Below are positions 40,689 to 50,213 of a DNA stretch of 64,000 bases, one piece after another. How positions within the stretch are numbered: position 1 is the stretch's first letter; every line of letters starts with the position of its first letter. The DNA comes from Azorinus chamasolen. Lineage: Eukaryota; Mollusca; Bivalvia; Cardiida; Solecurtidae. Made by a program: the position numbers and the translations under genes. The notes below the pieces were generated by a model, which worked only from the letters and a program-made list of their open reading frames with translations, was not told the origin of the DNA and did no database searches. The DNA lies in assembly GCA_963576725.1 (NCBI GenBank), contig OY755240.1, positions 30,523,932 through 30,587,931 of the forward strand, read 5' to 3'.

Positions 40689-40899
40689 GTAATTATTTCC
40701 CTCATACTGACGCCTTTTAACGCCTCTCTAAAAGTCAAATTTTAAAAACCTTGTGATAAATAGAGCAAATGCTCTATTTTTCACAGTGATTTCAAAACTA
40801 TTCAACTTTAATAGTTTCCTTTTCACTTGTAAATGTTCATTTTCAGTAGATTTATTCAAAGAGGTATGATCTGAAAACAGCCTATGAAGAATGTCTTAA
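40689..40899 (+). mobile_element. PalB, tip deleted
   Basis: TAATTATTTCCCTCATACTG and CTATGAAGAATGTCTTAA are the ends. The stem GATAAATAGAGCAAATGCTC lacks the CTCCTATAGGAG centre. Confidence 0.82.
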
Positions 40900-41127
40900 G
40901 TAAATAATACTTTGGTTAACAAAATAGCAAATAATTTATACTACGAAACACAGTTAATCTCTGTAACTGGTATGTATATAAGCTGGTGCAAATATTGTAG
41001 ACCAAAAACCAGCCAGTGTCCAAGATATAACTATGAATACTCGATAAAGTTTGAAAATAAACATAATTATAACATACATGTATGTCAGTGACTATCACAC
41101 TGTGTAGATACTGATCAGACAACCAGC
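40900..41127. other. unassigned stretch
   Basis: No element recognised. Confidence 0.4.
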
Positions 41128-41280
41128 TACTTGCTTAATGCAGTATACATTTTAAGTAAGGAAGCAAGCTCCTGTAGGAGCTTTCTGTATAACTTTTGTC
41201 TTGCATTAAGCTACCATCTGATTTAAGTTCCGGACTTATGCCTCTTATATAGGTGGTAGCTTTAGAGATGTTTTACTGTA
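41128..41280. mobile_element. PalG, left end lost
   Basis: AGCTACTTGCTTAATGCAG, CAAGCTCCTGTAGGAGCTTTC and TTAGAGATGTTTTACTGTA. It abuts a second PalG. Confidence 0.78.
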
Positions 41281-41647
41281 CATGGACTTAATGCAGGACG
41301 AGAGCAATGCAGACACCTCCTGTAGCAGTTTCTGCATAATTTCCATAATGTATCAAGCCACCGCCTGACTTTAACCCATTTGCTCCCACGATCCCATATA
41401 TAGGACGTAGGCAAACAGTGTTGACTCTGATGCGGCATGATGCGGCGTCTGATCAGAGTCTACACTGTTTGCTGATAGGAATTTCAATATAAAACAAAAC
41501 GAAATTGAAAATTTGGGCCAGGCACCCCTTAGATAAAAAATGGACTAATCCAATACATAAACATGGAAGAATCCGCTGGGAGCAAATGGGTTAAAGACCC
41601 AGATTTATGCATATCATATGTGGTCGCTTTAGAGAGGTTCTACTGTA
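41281..41647. mobile_element. PalG split by a PalC
   Basis: CTTAATGCAGGACGAGAGC to CCACCGCCTGAC, then GACCCAGATTTATGC to GAGAGGTTCTACTGTA after the PalC. The left terminus is missing at the junction with the preceding PalG. Confidence 0.8.
41371..41594 (+). mobile_element. PalC with one arm shortened
   Basis: TTAA lies at 41371 and 41591. The left arm lacks ~6 bases (CTCTGATGCGGCATGATGCGG), and the right arm is normal. Confidence 0.93.
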
Positions 41648-42025
41648 CACGGACAAAGGAAAAGCAATTAAGTTTTTCTTTTCATTTCCGCCTATTAATA
41701 TTTGATACATATGCCAATCTAATCAAACAGGGCAATGGACAGTTCACTTGTAGTAAAGGCGTTTATAGAACATTGTACATAATTCGAAACAGCGTCCGTC
41801 GTAAACTCTCCTTTGATTGTAACACGTTGTGTCTATAAATAGACATTGACCTCACCGGACAAGGTTAAGATACACTAATTGACAATGTATATAAACACTG
41901 CTTATATTTAGACATTGTTTGTAAAACGATAACTTTTATCTCGCGGACAAGTTTCCAAAGAAAAACATCGTAGGTAATAAAACTGGATAAAGAGCCCTAA
42001 ATTAGTGCTCATGTGTAACTTCAGA
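41648..42025. other. unassigned stretch
   Basis: Mostly featureless. GACATTG and TATAAAC(A/C) phrases recur, which hints at a diverged duplication near 41835-41930. Confidence 0.4.
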
Positions 42026-42197
42026 CAGAGGTTCAGATAAGATGCGTAAATTAAAAACATTTTCAGGAATAATTCCATTATTTTTTCCACCAAATCCTAT
42101 GTGGTGACTACTCTTTATAATGGTCTCAAGCATAGGGTTTGGTGGAGAATGGCGAGTTTGGTGTTTGATTATGCACTATGTTGATCAGTTGTTCTGT
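42026..42197. mobile_element. PalH
   Basis: CAGAGGTTCAGATAAGATGC starts and TTGATCAGTTGTTCTG ends it. The stem ATGTGGTGACTACTCTTTA is partly deleted on the far arm. Confidence 0.78.
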
Positions 42198-42204
42198 TTA
42201 GTAT

Positions 42205-42301
42205 TTAACCCTTTTGGCGCCAAATTTCAAGGCGGCGTCTGATCTGGGACTGCACTATTTGTCGTGATGCATTTATGCGACTGCGGCGGTGAAAGGGTTA
42301 A
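42205..42301 (+). mobile_element. PalE, 97-bp deletion derivative
   Basis: TTAACCCTTTTGGCGCCAAA joins directly to the right arm CAAGGCGGCGTCTGATC and the normal end GGTGAAAGGGTTAA. Both TTAA sites are intact. Confidence 0.85.
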
Positions 42302-42504
42302 GGTTTGAAAACGAAAATACTTTCTTTCATAAAGTGTCATTTTGTTTTGTTCTCAAACTACGCCTTACTTCTATTGTATTGTGTACCAAAAAATTACAAG
42401 GGTGTCAAACAAATTCGACTCTGGATTCCGATCAACAATATTAACCGAGGTCATCATATGCTCAGTATATATATGCAAGAGTCATAAACGGGAACTTTCA
42501 GGGT

Positions 42505-42655
42505 CTGATGTTTCCAAAACTTTTTGATTGAGCCTGAGTTCAGTCTAAAGCACCTGACTAGTCAGATTTTGAGTGACCAATCTTTTGAGTTTCACTAAAA
42601 TATTAAAAGAATGAACTCAGACTCAAAGTTATAAGTTTTATAACTGCATGACCAG
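42505..42655. mobile_element. PalJ fold-back
   Basis: AACTTTTTGATTGAGCCTGAG and CTCAGACTCAAAGTTATAAG are the arms. The middle carries GACTAGTCAGATTTTGAGTG. Confidence 0.6.
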
Positions 42656-43116
42656 AATTCATTGATGTTGAACACAAATACGCGGTAAATATCAGCTGAT
42701 AGACGGCTTAACCTATAGATCTAATAATTACTTACGTTGTAAGTGGTATCGTCCATATTCTCTGTTCTAAGCAATATTCATTTCAATTGTATGACTACTT
42801 TCAGAAAAGACTGTTTTATGGTTAAAGAATATTATGAATCAAATTAATAACATTTGATATGGGTCTAATCGCTTTGCCTGTATCTCTATGTAAGAATTAA
42901 GCCGTGGGCATAAAGTCGTAGTTTTTAACATACATGTAGTCTTATTCTCTACATACAAACATGTGGCCAGGCTGCGAGTTTAAAAACAAACTGGTCTAAG
43001 CCCGCCCCGTTCTGTTTCCTGGTTTTGTTGGGGGTTTTCTCCCCCACATTGCCAAACAGGTCATGACTTGTACTCACGAAGAGCATCTACTGGACTGCAT
43101 CATTGCAGAGACTATA
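42656..43116. other. unassigned stretch
   Basis: No element recognised. Confidence 0.5.
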
Positions 43117-43341
43117 TTAACCCGTTCCCTCATAGGCTATTTTTAGATCCAACCACAATAAATCTACCGAAAAGGAGCATTAACTAGAGAAAAGGAAAAA
43201 AATAGAATGTTGTAGTTTGAAACCGTTGTGATAAATAGAGCATTTGTTCCTATAGGAGCAAATGCTCTATTTATCACAATGATTTCAGAAAGTGACTTTT
43301 ATAGATGCGTCAAAGAGCGTTAATATGAAGGAATAGGTTAA
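43117..43341 (-). mobile_element. PalB, full length
   Basis: TTAA lies at 43117 and 43338. The core 43219-43286 has four stem differences. Confidence 0.92.
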
Positions 43342-43566
43342 GCTGCCAAAGTTCAAGTTGAAGTTACTGTTTTACATTTCAAAGTTTCTTATTGGTCGCT
43401 TGAAAATTTACCAGATAAACAAAATTCGCAAGCCTTGCACATGTTTGTAGATTATTAATCAAACAGCCGTCATTTCGGTCATGCTATACGTATAATGGAC
43501 CCAAACAGGAGGTAAATGCTCGAGCTATTTTCACCGAGATTGACACTGGTTCACATTATCAGTGTG
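43342..43566. other. unassigned stretch
   Basis: No element recognised. Confidence 0.4.
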
Positions 43567-43655
43567 TAGCTAACTCCTTGCACGCTGGCAGCGAAATTAT
43601 AATTATCTATGCAAATAGTTTTGATCCAGATGAGACGCCGAGTAATTGGATGGCT
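43567..43655 (+). mobile_element. PalF fragment
   Basis: AACTCCTTGCACGCTGGC and GATCCAGATGAGACGCCGAG remain. The far arm is missing. Confidence 0.6.
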
Positions 43656-43720
43656 CGACAGAATACACAGTTTAATACTCCGACCATGTGTTTTGAAAAT
43701 TTAAAGACGAAAATCAATTT

Positions 43721-43971
43721 TTAACTCTTTACGCCATGAATATTTAAGTAAGAAACAATGGCATGGCTATTACATGTAATTAGATGAATTGTTATAATAG
43801 CACATGGATACAGGATTTTTGGCCTTGGCAGAAACTGTACAATCATATCCTTATTATATCAAAAGCAAACAGAGCAGACCCTGATCAGACGGCTCCTACA
43901 GGAGCCGTCTGATCTGGGTCTCCTTTGTTTGCAAATGTATAGAAAGGCTTATTTGTGCAGTAACTGGTTAA
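43721..43971 (+). mobile_element. PalA, full length
   Basis: TTAACTCTTTACGCCATGAA and CAGTAACTGGTTAA are the ends. The hairpin 43865-43932 is clean, with CTCCTACAGGAG. Confidence 0.92.
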
Positions 43972-44000
43972 GACGACATACTACTTCGTTAAGAAACAGA

Positions 44001-44195
44001 AATCCTTATCCCGCTATTCGTGGCCTGACACGCATTTTCAAATTGCTCTTTTCAAACTCGGTGTCTCATCAGGATCCAAGCTGTTTGACATCCGGTCAAC
44101 AGTTTCTCAACAACATGTTTAAATCAGAAGTAGTCAAAATAGCACCAGATCCAAATTTGATCAGACATACTGTTTGACCGCGGGGTAAGTGCTAA
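44001..44195 (+). mobile_element. PalF with left hairpin arm lost
   Basis: ATCCTTATCCCGCTATTCG, CTCGGTGTCTCATCAGGATCC-type right arm, and GCGGGGTAAGTGCTAAC at the end. Confidence 0.78.
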
Positions 44196-44405
44196 CTCTT
44201 TCCCTATTGAATATCTATGTAAAAAATAATCAGAGCATCAGATACACGTGCGTACTCAAATACTAAAATCGCCATTCCAGAATATTCTAAGGAATGGTCA
44301 CAAGATAGGGTTTGGTGGACCAATAAAAACGTTATTCTTGAAATGTTTTAATCTACGTATCTTATCTCGATCTCTGATAATGGCACCATGGATATTATTA
44401 GCATA
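44192..44405 (+). mobile_element. PalA left piece split by a PalH
   Basis: CTAACTCTTTCCCTATTGAA to AAAAAATAAT, then after the PalH ATAATGGCACCATGGAT and ATTATTAGCA. The hairpin half is missing. Confidence 0.7.
44231..44378. mobile_element. PalH, nested, hairpin shortened
   Basis: CAGAGCATCAGATACACGTG starts and CTTATCTCGATCTCTG ends it. The bases ATAAT stand on both sides, consistent with a 5-bp target duplication. The stem retains only AAGGAATGGTCACAAG. Confidence 0.78.
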
Positions 44406-44504
44406 ATACTGCTTAAGCCGGTGCTAGGGGCATGAGTAGTGTTGTACTTTTAATAGACTCAATAAAACAGAGTCTGCAATTTTCTCTTTTTGCATTGCTC
44501 CTTT

Positions 44505-44919
44505 TGCTTTCGAAGGGTCACTTATTTAATAATGGCATAACGAAAAATGATTTGTGTAGAGTCAAGTCCATAATAAACTCATAAGCAAACATAACAGACC
44601 CTAATCAGACGACTCCAGCAGGTAACTGGAGTTTCTGGTCTGCATCTACTCTGTTAGCAAAGATGCGAAAAAGTGTTTAACCAATTCCCTCATATTGACG
44701 CCTTTTGACACCTCTGTAAAAGTCACTATGTGAAACCATTGTGATAAATAGAGCATTTGCTCCTATGGAGCAAATGCTCTATTTATCACAATGGTTTCAA
44801 AACTACACAATTCTAAAATATTCCCTTTCTCTTATGCTCCTTTTCGGTAGATTTATTGAAAGCTGTTGGATCTAAAAAATAGTCTATGAGGTAATGGGTT
44901 AAATGAAAGAAAAGGTTAA
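44505..44919 (+). mobile_element. PalA split by a PalB
   Basis: GCAAACATAACAGACCCTAATC and CATCTACTCTGTTAGC form a decayed hairpin. After the PalB the element ends ATGAAAGAAAAGGTTAA. The left end is eroded. Confidence 0.75.
44677..44902 (+). mobile_element. PalB, full length, nested
   Basis: TTAA lies at 44677 and 44899. The core 44732-44798 is exactly palindromic except for the odd centre CTCCTATGGAG. The host rejoins as GTG-TTTAA-ATGA, the tail of a PalA. Confidence 0.95.
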
Positions 44920-45466
44920 GAAAGAAAACATGATTTGTAAATTTGATGCAGACGATGATCTGAGCAGACGACAGTTTGCTCAGCATACTGACAGGTTACA
45001 GACGTCTGGTTTGTTACAAAACCTATATATACCTGACGGGCTATGACTCACGGCGGTAACCCTCGCAATGATGTACATCTAATATCGTCTGCCTCCACTT
45101 TGTCTTCTGTGGAGTGTTGCTACATTTACGCTTTAAACTTTGTATATATATATATTTTATTAAAAAAAGCGCCAATGAGCTATACACGCTTCGGAGTTAG
45201 ATTAGATACCGGATGATTTAATTTAAGTTACCTCTACAGTGTTGGACACTACAGCTACCCAAGGGCTTATGAGGCACCTGGAGCTCAACATTGATTGGTG
45301 TCTACATTAATTTACTTCCTGCATCCTATATATATACGGAAACAGATAAGCATGTAAAAACCTATACTGATAATAACAACATTCAGCATTAGCACGCCAG
45401 AACTCTTTTCTCAATTACAAAGGAATAAAGCACATATATATTACACAATTTATTACTGAAATAAGC
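44920..45466. other. unassigned stretch
   Basis: GCAGACGATGATC and GCAGACGACAGTTTG near 44951-44985 resemble PalF2 tails. The remainder, including a (TA)n stretch at 45144-45158, is unassigned. Confidence 0.45.
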
Positions 45467-46002
45467 ATAACCCTTTGAATACTGAATGTTCAAAATGGAA
45501 TGGTCGACACATGTTTAATAATACAGCATATTCAGCTAGAATGGCTTATATTTATTAGATGCATTTAAATGACAAACAATGCAGACCCTGATCAGAGAGA
45601 TCCTGGGCCTACAGAGGATTTCTTGTCCTACACTGGTTGCAAATACAGTTGAATTTCGACATCTCGAACTCGGATAACTCGAACTTAGGGATAACTCGAA
45701 CTTAAAATGTCAGTCCTTACAAAACTTACAATACAGAATCGCTCTAAAATGTATATCTACAGAGATCTAGAAACATATGTGACAGCTTAATACAGGTCTA
45801 AAGTAATGCTGAAAGCTCCCTACCGCAGCGTTCAGCATTACTTTAGACCTGTATTAAGGTGTGGTCTTGAAATAAATCAGATTAGAATTCGGATGACTCG
45901 AACTTCTGTTATCTCGAACTAATTAGTATGGTCCCTTAAAGTTCCAGTTATCGAAGTTCAACTGTACCAGTACACTACCCTTCCCGCATTCTAAGAGTTT
46001 AA
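45467..46002 (+). mobile_element. PalX split by a PalY
   Basis: ATAACCCTTTGAATACTGAA starts it. The hairpin AACAATGCAGACCCTG is decayed. Text breaks at GGTTGCAAA and resumes at CCAGTACACTACCC, ending GCATTCTAAGAGTTTAA. Confidence 0.82.
45644..45966. mobile_element. PalY, full length, nested
   Basis: TACAGTTGAATTTCGACATC and GAAGTTCAACTGTA are the ends. The hairpin CTAAAGTAATGCTGAAAGC is intact but its tip is changed to CTCCCTACCGCAGCG. Confidence 0.94.
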
Positions 46003-46009
46003 TATCTAA

Positions 46010-46224
46010 ACATTTTCAATGCTCAATTTTCAAATGGATTATTCCATGTTTTATTTACAAAAGGTCAAACTTACCGTGATTACTAAGGGGTTTTTTAAAA
46101 GGAAAAATGAAACATGACAAACTGTGCAGGTCCTAATGAGAGGGTTTCTCTAAGAACCCTCTCATCTGTGTATTTACTGTTTGCAAAGTCTGCTAGTGAC
46201 TCGTTTCCGGAACTGAAATGGTTA
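46010..46224 (+). mobile_element. PalX
   Basis: TTTTCAATGCTCAATTTTC starts and CCGGAACTGAAATGGTTA ends it. The hairpin 46118-46183 is centred on GGGTTTCTCTAAGAACCC. Confidence 0.8.
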
Positions 46225-46229
46225 CAGAG

Positions 46230-46437
46230 TACAGTAAAACTCCTCTAAACCAGAATTCTAGAAGAGAAGAAGTTAGATACTTTTAGGCAGGTGACTGCTT
46301 AATGCAGGATGAAAGTCATACAGAAAGCTCCTAAAGGAGCTTTCTGTATGATTTTCACCCTGCATTAAGCTGCCACCTGTCTCAAGGACCGATATTTATA
46401 TCAAATGTATCGTCCGGTTTAGAGGGGTTTTACTGAC
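46230..46437. mobile_element. PalG, full length
   Basis: TACAGTAAAACTCCTCTAAAC and GGGGTTTTACTGA are the ends. The hairpin GAAAGTCATACAGAAAGCTC pairs almost completely across CTAAAGG. Confidence 0.92.
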
Positions 46438-46572
46438 AAACAAGTCACACAAACCGAGCCAACAATAATACTGTTGGAAACATTACAACTAAGTACGCAC
46501 ACTCCCTCGCTGATCTGTATTGCCATATATTTTATCGTTATCATATCAGAATATCTCATATTGACTCCCCAA

Positions 46573-46800
46573 TTAACTATTTACCTGACAGGCACGAGGT
46601 TTTATGCTTATGCAAATACACAGTATATTAACCATCTGCTCTGTTTGCTTATGTATACAATGAAATGATAGCGATCTGATTCTGCATCGTCTGTCATCGA
46701 GAAAAAATGGCCTTGTTCATAACAGTTCGCATTGTTCATAACAAATCACCTTGTTCATAACAAATCGCCTTGTTCATAACGGCATTTTAAAAAAAACTCT
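46573..46800 (-). mobile_element. PalA, rearranged with internal tandem array
   Basis: TTAACTATTTACCTGACAGG starts it, and TCTGCTCTGTTTGCTTATG and TCTGATTCTGCATCGTCTG follow. The usual GTTCATATGCCAT segment is expanded into a tandem array, and the far end is missing. Confidence 0.7.
46712..46785. repeat. four copies of a ~19-bp unit
   Basis: CCTTGTTCATAACAAATCG recurs about every 19 bp and derives from the PalA phrase TTGTTCATATGCC. Confidence 0.85.
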
Positions 46801-46803
46801 AAT

Positions 46804-46880
46804 ACAGTAAACTCTCTCTAAACCGGAATTCTAGCAAAATAACTTTTCAAGACGGATATTTATGTAAAATTAACTACCAA
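46804..46880. mobile_element. PalG, left end with deletion
   Basis: TACAGTAAACTCTCTCTAAAC to AATTCTAGC, then GACGGATATTTATG, which belongs to the opposite side of the element. Confidence 0.6.
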
Positions 46881-47042
46881 AAAATGTAGCAGTTCGAAGT
46901 TAAAGCAGAACTCTCGTTTTGTAGAAGTTTAAAGGTTATTAAAGTGCCAGACTACTATCATTATAATTACCATTGCAGAGTCGGGTTCATTTTTAACGTC
47001 TATCTGTTTATTCCTATCCTAATGAAGACATTTAGGTATGCT

Positions 47043-47347
47043 TAACCCTTTCCCTGATCAATATTCATGTAAGAGATAATGACAACATGAATATTTATTA
47101 GCACAATATTTATAATGTAAATGTTTCAATGAATTTATTTTACTTTGACATAAACTGTAGAATTACATCTGTATCATGTCAAAAACAATCAAAGAAGACC
47201 CTGATCAGATGGCTCCTACTGAAGCCATCTAGTCTGGGTATACGTTGTCTGCAACTGTGTGAAAAAAACGTTTATATGAGGGAAATGGTTAAAAACGTTT
47301 ATATGAGGGAAATGGTTAAAAAACGTTTATATGAGGGAAATGGTTAA
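47043..47347 (+). mobile_element. PalA with triplicated end
   Basis: TTAACCCTTTCCCTGATC starts it, and the hairpin CAATCAAAGAAGACCCTG to TGGGTATACGTTGTC is decayed. The end segment is present three times in tandem. Confidence 0.85.
47263..47347. repeat. three copies of a PalA end
   Basis: ACGTTTATATGAGGGAAATGG followed by TTAA occurs at about 47268, 47295 and 47323, each unit 27 or 28 bp long. Confidence 0.93.
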
Positions 47348-47375
47348 TCCCGAATATGTTGCAAATGATTGAACA

Positions 47376-47459
47376 TACCGAGGGCTTGGTGCAAAACTAT
47401 TGCAACTCCTAGTGAAGGAGTTACAATAGTTTTGCACCATGCCCTCGATACGTTTGTTT
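47376..47459. repeat. 84-bp fold-back, unassigned
   Basis: CCGAGGGCTTGGTGCAAAAC and GTTTTGCACCATGCCCTCG pair, with ATTGCAACTCC/GGAGTTACAAT nearer the loop. It is the only copy in the window. Confidence 0.8.
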
Positions 47460-47577
47460 AATATCAAATTAAAAAGATGTATGTGATGCTCAGGGATAGG
47501 CGATTGTGATTCTTGTCTTCAGATATTCATCCCTGCAGTCTACTCACATGAAATTAACGCTTACATTACAGTGAATA

Positions 47578-47760
47578 AAAAAGTTCTGCTCAAATTTGAT
47601 CTGAAGCATTTTTGATTACCTCCGATTCGTACAAAATCTTTACATAAACTTTTGACCGATGTACAAACAGATTGGATCCTGATGAGACGCCGAGGTACTC
47701 GGCGTCTCATCTGGATCCACGCTGTTTGCAAATGACAAACAAGCGTCGTGTAAACCGTCT
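47578..47760 (-). mobile_element. PalF
   Basis: CAAATTTGATCTGAAGC, ACCTCCGATTCG and TTTTGACCGATG precede the hairpin 47664-47728, which is near-exact around GCCGAGGTACTCGGC. Confidence 0.82.
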
Positions 47761-47851
47761 TCAGGAATCAAAGACGATATTTGATAACGGCATCATTATC
47801 TGTGAAATAATAGGGAGTTTTTGATAGCATCTCTCAGAATACTAACGATAA

Positions 47852-48062
47852 TTAAGACGACCCTTACTCCTCTAACCCACATTTGCAAACAGCTTGGATC
47901 CAGATGAGATGACGAGTAACTCGGTGTCTCATCAGGATCAAAGTTCTTTGACACCCCGTCAATAGTTTCTCAAAAAGCTTGATCGATTCGGAGGTAGTCA
48001 AAATTGCACAATATCAAACTTGTAGCAGACATTATTTTTTTCACAAAGGGTTTAAGAGTTAG
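47852..48062 (+). mobile_element. PalF, first duplicated copy
   Basis: The hairpin AACAGCTTGGATCCAGATG to ATCAGGATCAAAG is followed by the complete tail with GCTTGATCGATTCGG and CAGACATTATTT. Confidence 0.82.
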
Positions 48063-48277
48063 GACCATCTTTATTCAAGACAAGAAACGACTACTACGGA
48101 AGTAAGCACATTGTTAACATGATGTCATTGACGTCTATATTCAATGAACACATCTCAGATGAGTAACTAACAAAAAACGTTTCTACTTTCCAAATTCCAA
48201 AGAGACGATTTTTTTTGTATCATTATCTGTAAAATGATTGGATTTCTTAAATAGCATGGCTCAAAATGTCAGCAATA

Positions 48278-48472
48278 ATTCCTCTATCCCTGACCTAAAT
48301 CGCTTTGCAAACAGCTTGGATCCAGATGAGACTCCGAGTAACTCGGCGTCTCATCAGGATCCAAGCTGTTTGACACTATGTCAACAGGTTCTAAAAGTAG
48401 TTTCTTGATCAAATCGAATAGCGATATTAGAGCAGATATGGGGTTTTTTTTCACAGCGGGCTGAGGTTTTAG
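48278..48472 (+). mobile_element. PalF, second duplicated copy
   Basis: The hairpin at 48305-48372 is better preserved than in the first copy (GGATCCAGATGAGACTCC). The tail ends TCACAGCGGGCTGAGG. Confidence 0.82.
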
Positions 48473-48593
48473 TTGACCTTTTATTCAAGACATGAGTGTA
48501 ATATTAGGGATTTAATTACATTGTTAACATGATGATGTTGAATCGTGTATTCAATGTAAAGGTCTCAAATGAGTTAGTGAAGATAAATATATG

Positions 48594-48960
48594 TACAGTG
48601 CTCCCTCTCTACAACGACACCCTTTGGGATACGAAGATTGTATGTGTTGTTCAGAGGGAGTTGTTATAGGGAGGGAAAATCAAACATAATTAGCTTGTTT
48701 GCAGATCCCCAGATAAGGTGTATTTCGAGAACTAAAACTGTTATGCCTCTATCAAACCCTATGTTGTGGCCACTCTTTAGAATCGTCACAAAGTGACGAT
48801 TCTAAAAAGTGGTCACAACATAGAGTTTGATGGAGGCATAAAGAAAATACGATGGAAAAAAAGTTGTTTCTGGAGCCTTGTTGTTTCGGAAACAGTGACA
48901 GGCGTTGTTGTAAGGAGGGAATCGTTATTGAGAGGGCCGTTGTAGGGAGGGAGCACTGTA
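48594..48960. mobile_element. PalI, full length
   Basis: TACAGTGCTCCCTCTCTAC and GTAGGGAGGGAGCACTGTA are long inverted ends with TA at the edges. The inner hairpin ACCCTATGTTGTGGCCACTC pairs with its complement around GTCACAAAGTGAC and is the PalH core. It is closely similar to the copy at 52534. Confidence 0.92.
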
Positions 48961-48997
48961 CAATACTTCCCCATTCCCCGCGTGGCGTAAGTGTCCG

Positions 48998-49163
48998 TCT
49001 TATCCGCTTACTACATGAATCTTCATGTAAGAAATAAAGACATCAAATTCCAATAGCAAACAAAGCAGACCCTGATCAGACGGCTCCTATAGGAGCCGTC
49101 TGATCTGGGTCTACTCTGTTTGCAAATGCGTGAAAAATACGTTTATATGAAGGAAAGGGTTAA
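48998..49163 (+). mobile_element. PalA, left half shortened
   Basis: TACATGAATCTTCATGTAAG joins early to the hairpin 49056-49123, which is clean. The end is GAAGGAAAGGGTTAA. Confidence 0.88.
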
Positions 49164-49209
49164 ATAAGCGGTAACATAATGTATTTGTCTGGTGGGATAT
49201 TTATGTTGT

Positions 49210-49431
49210 TTTACCCCTTTCCCCGCTGTAAAACAAATGACGTCTATTCCAATGTAGATCTGTTCCATTTTGACTAGATTCTACGTCCAATTCTATTAAC
49301 TATTAAGGAAGTTATTTACCGAGTGTCAAACAGCTTGGATCCTGATGAGATGCCGAGTTACTCGGCGTTTCATCTGGATCCAAGCTGTTTGCGAATGCGA
49401 AAAAGGTCGCGGATAAGTCGATAATAGTTAA
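49210..49431 (-). mobile_element. PalF, full length
   Basis: TTTACCCCTTTCCCCGCTG opens and GATAATAGTTAA closes it. The hairpin 49327-49391 has CAGCTTGGATCCTGATGAG on its left arm. Confidence 0.85.
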
Positions 49432-49644
49432 CCACCACTATGGGAACATATTTTATTTACACACACATCACTGACAATGGTTCTTTAACGGTATGAACAG
49501 CAAGGTTATCCAGACATAATTCAACTGGGCTCAATTCGACCAGCAAATTGGATAGCCAGACTGACATTAGCAGATGTTTCAACTGTTGTGCATCTCCACT
49601 TTGGCTAGGTCAGATTAACCTGACAAGATGGAACTCCAGAGTGT
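49432..49644. other. unassigned stretch
   Basis: No element recognised. Confidence 0.4.
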
Positions 49645-49830
49645 ACAGTATAACCCGTCTCAACTATTTCCCTTGTCTATGTTTATTTAAAACACCTACT
49701 GAATATTCATGGACAAATTAGTTAATGAACAATGGAACATGGAGAATGGTAGCCATTCTAGAAAGTAAAGAAATAAATTGTATCAAATTATATTAGCAAA
49801 CAGAGCAGACCCTGATCAGACGGCTCCTAC
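49645..49830 (+). mobile_element. PalG scrap followed by PalA variant
   Basis: TACAGTATAACCCGTCTC (49645) is a PalG end. CTGAATATTCATGGACAAAT to CAGACGGCTCCTACAACG is a PalA variant like that at 58083, cut at the palindrome tip. Confidence 0.65.
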
Positions 49831-49869
49831 AACGAACCGATGTACATGTAATGATACGTTTTACTGTAT

Positions 49870-49995
49870 ATTATCCCACGTGCAAACAAAGCAGATCCTA
49901 ATCAGACAGCTTCGACAGGTACATGTACTGTCTGATATGGGTCTACTCAGTTTTGTAAATGCACCAATAGCCGTATCTATGAAGAAAAGAGTTAA
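49870..49995 (+). mobile_element. PalA hairpin and end
   Basis: GTGCAAACAAAGCAGATCC to GGGTCTACTCAG, with the tip changed to TCGACAGGTACATG, ending GAAAAGAGTTAA. Confidence 0.65.
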
Positions 49996-50026
49996 AACTC
50001 ACGAAACGATATTCTAGCTAACTGTA

Positions 50027-50213
50027 TTTACAGCAAAATCTGTAATAAGCGTCCATTTAAAAGAAGTGTATAAGTTTGGGTCATTAAGAGAGGTGGTGCC
50101 TTAATGCAGAACAACAGTAATATAGAAAGCTCCAAAGGGAACTTGATGCGTTATATTTGCCCTTACCCAAGCAACCACCTGCTTTTTAAGCCTCGGGTGT
50201 TTCTTCAATTAGT
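50027..50213. mobile_element. PalG, diverged
   Basis: TACAGCAAAATCTG, GTGGTGCCTTAATGCAG and AAGCAACCACCTGC. The right end is missing. Confidence 0.6.

Larger units (their letters stand above)
47760..48585. repeat. segmental tandem duplication, ~400 bp unit
   Basis: Unit 1 (about 47760-48187) and unit 2 (about 48188-48585) share, in order, GACGATATTT, CATTATCTGT, ATAGCAT, a PalF, TTATTCAAGACA, ACATTGTTAACATGATG and a TATTCAATG phrase. They are well diverged. Confidence 0.8.
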
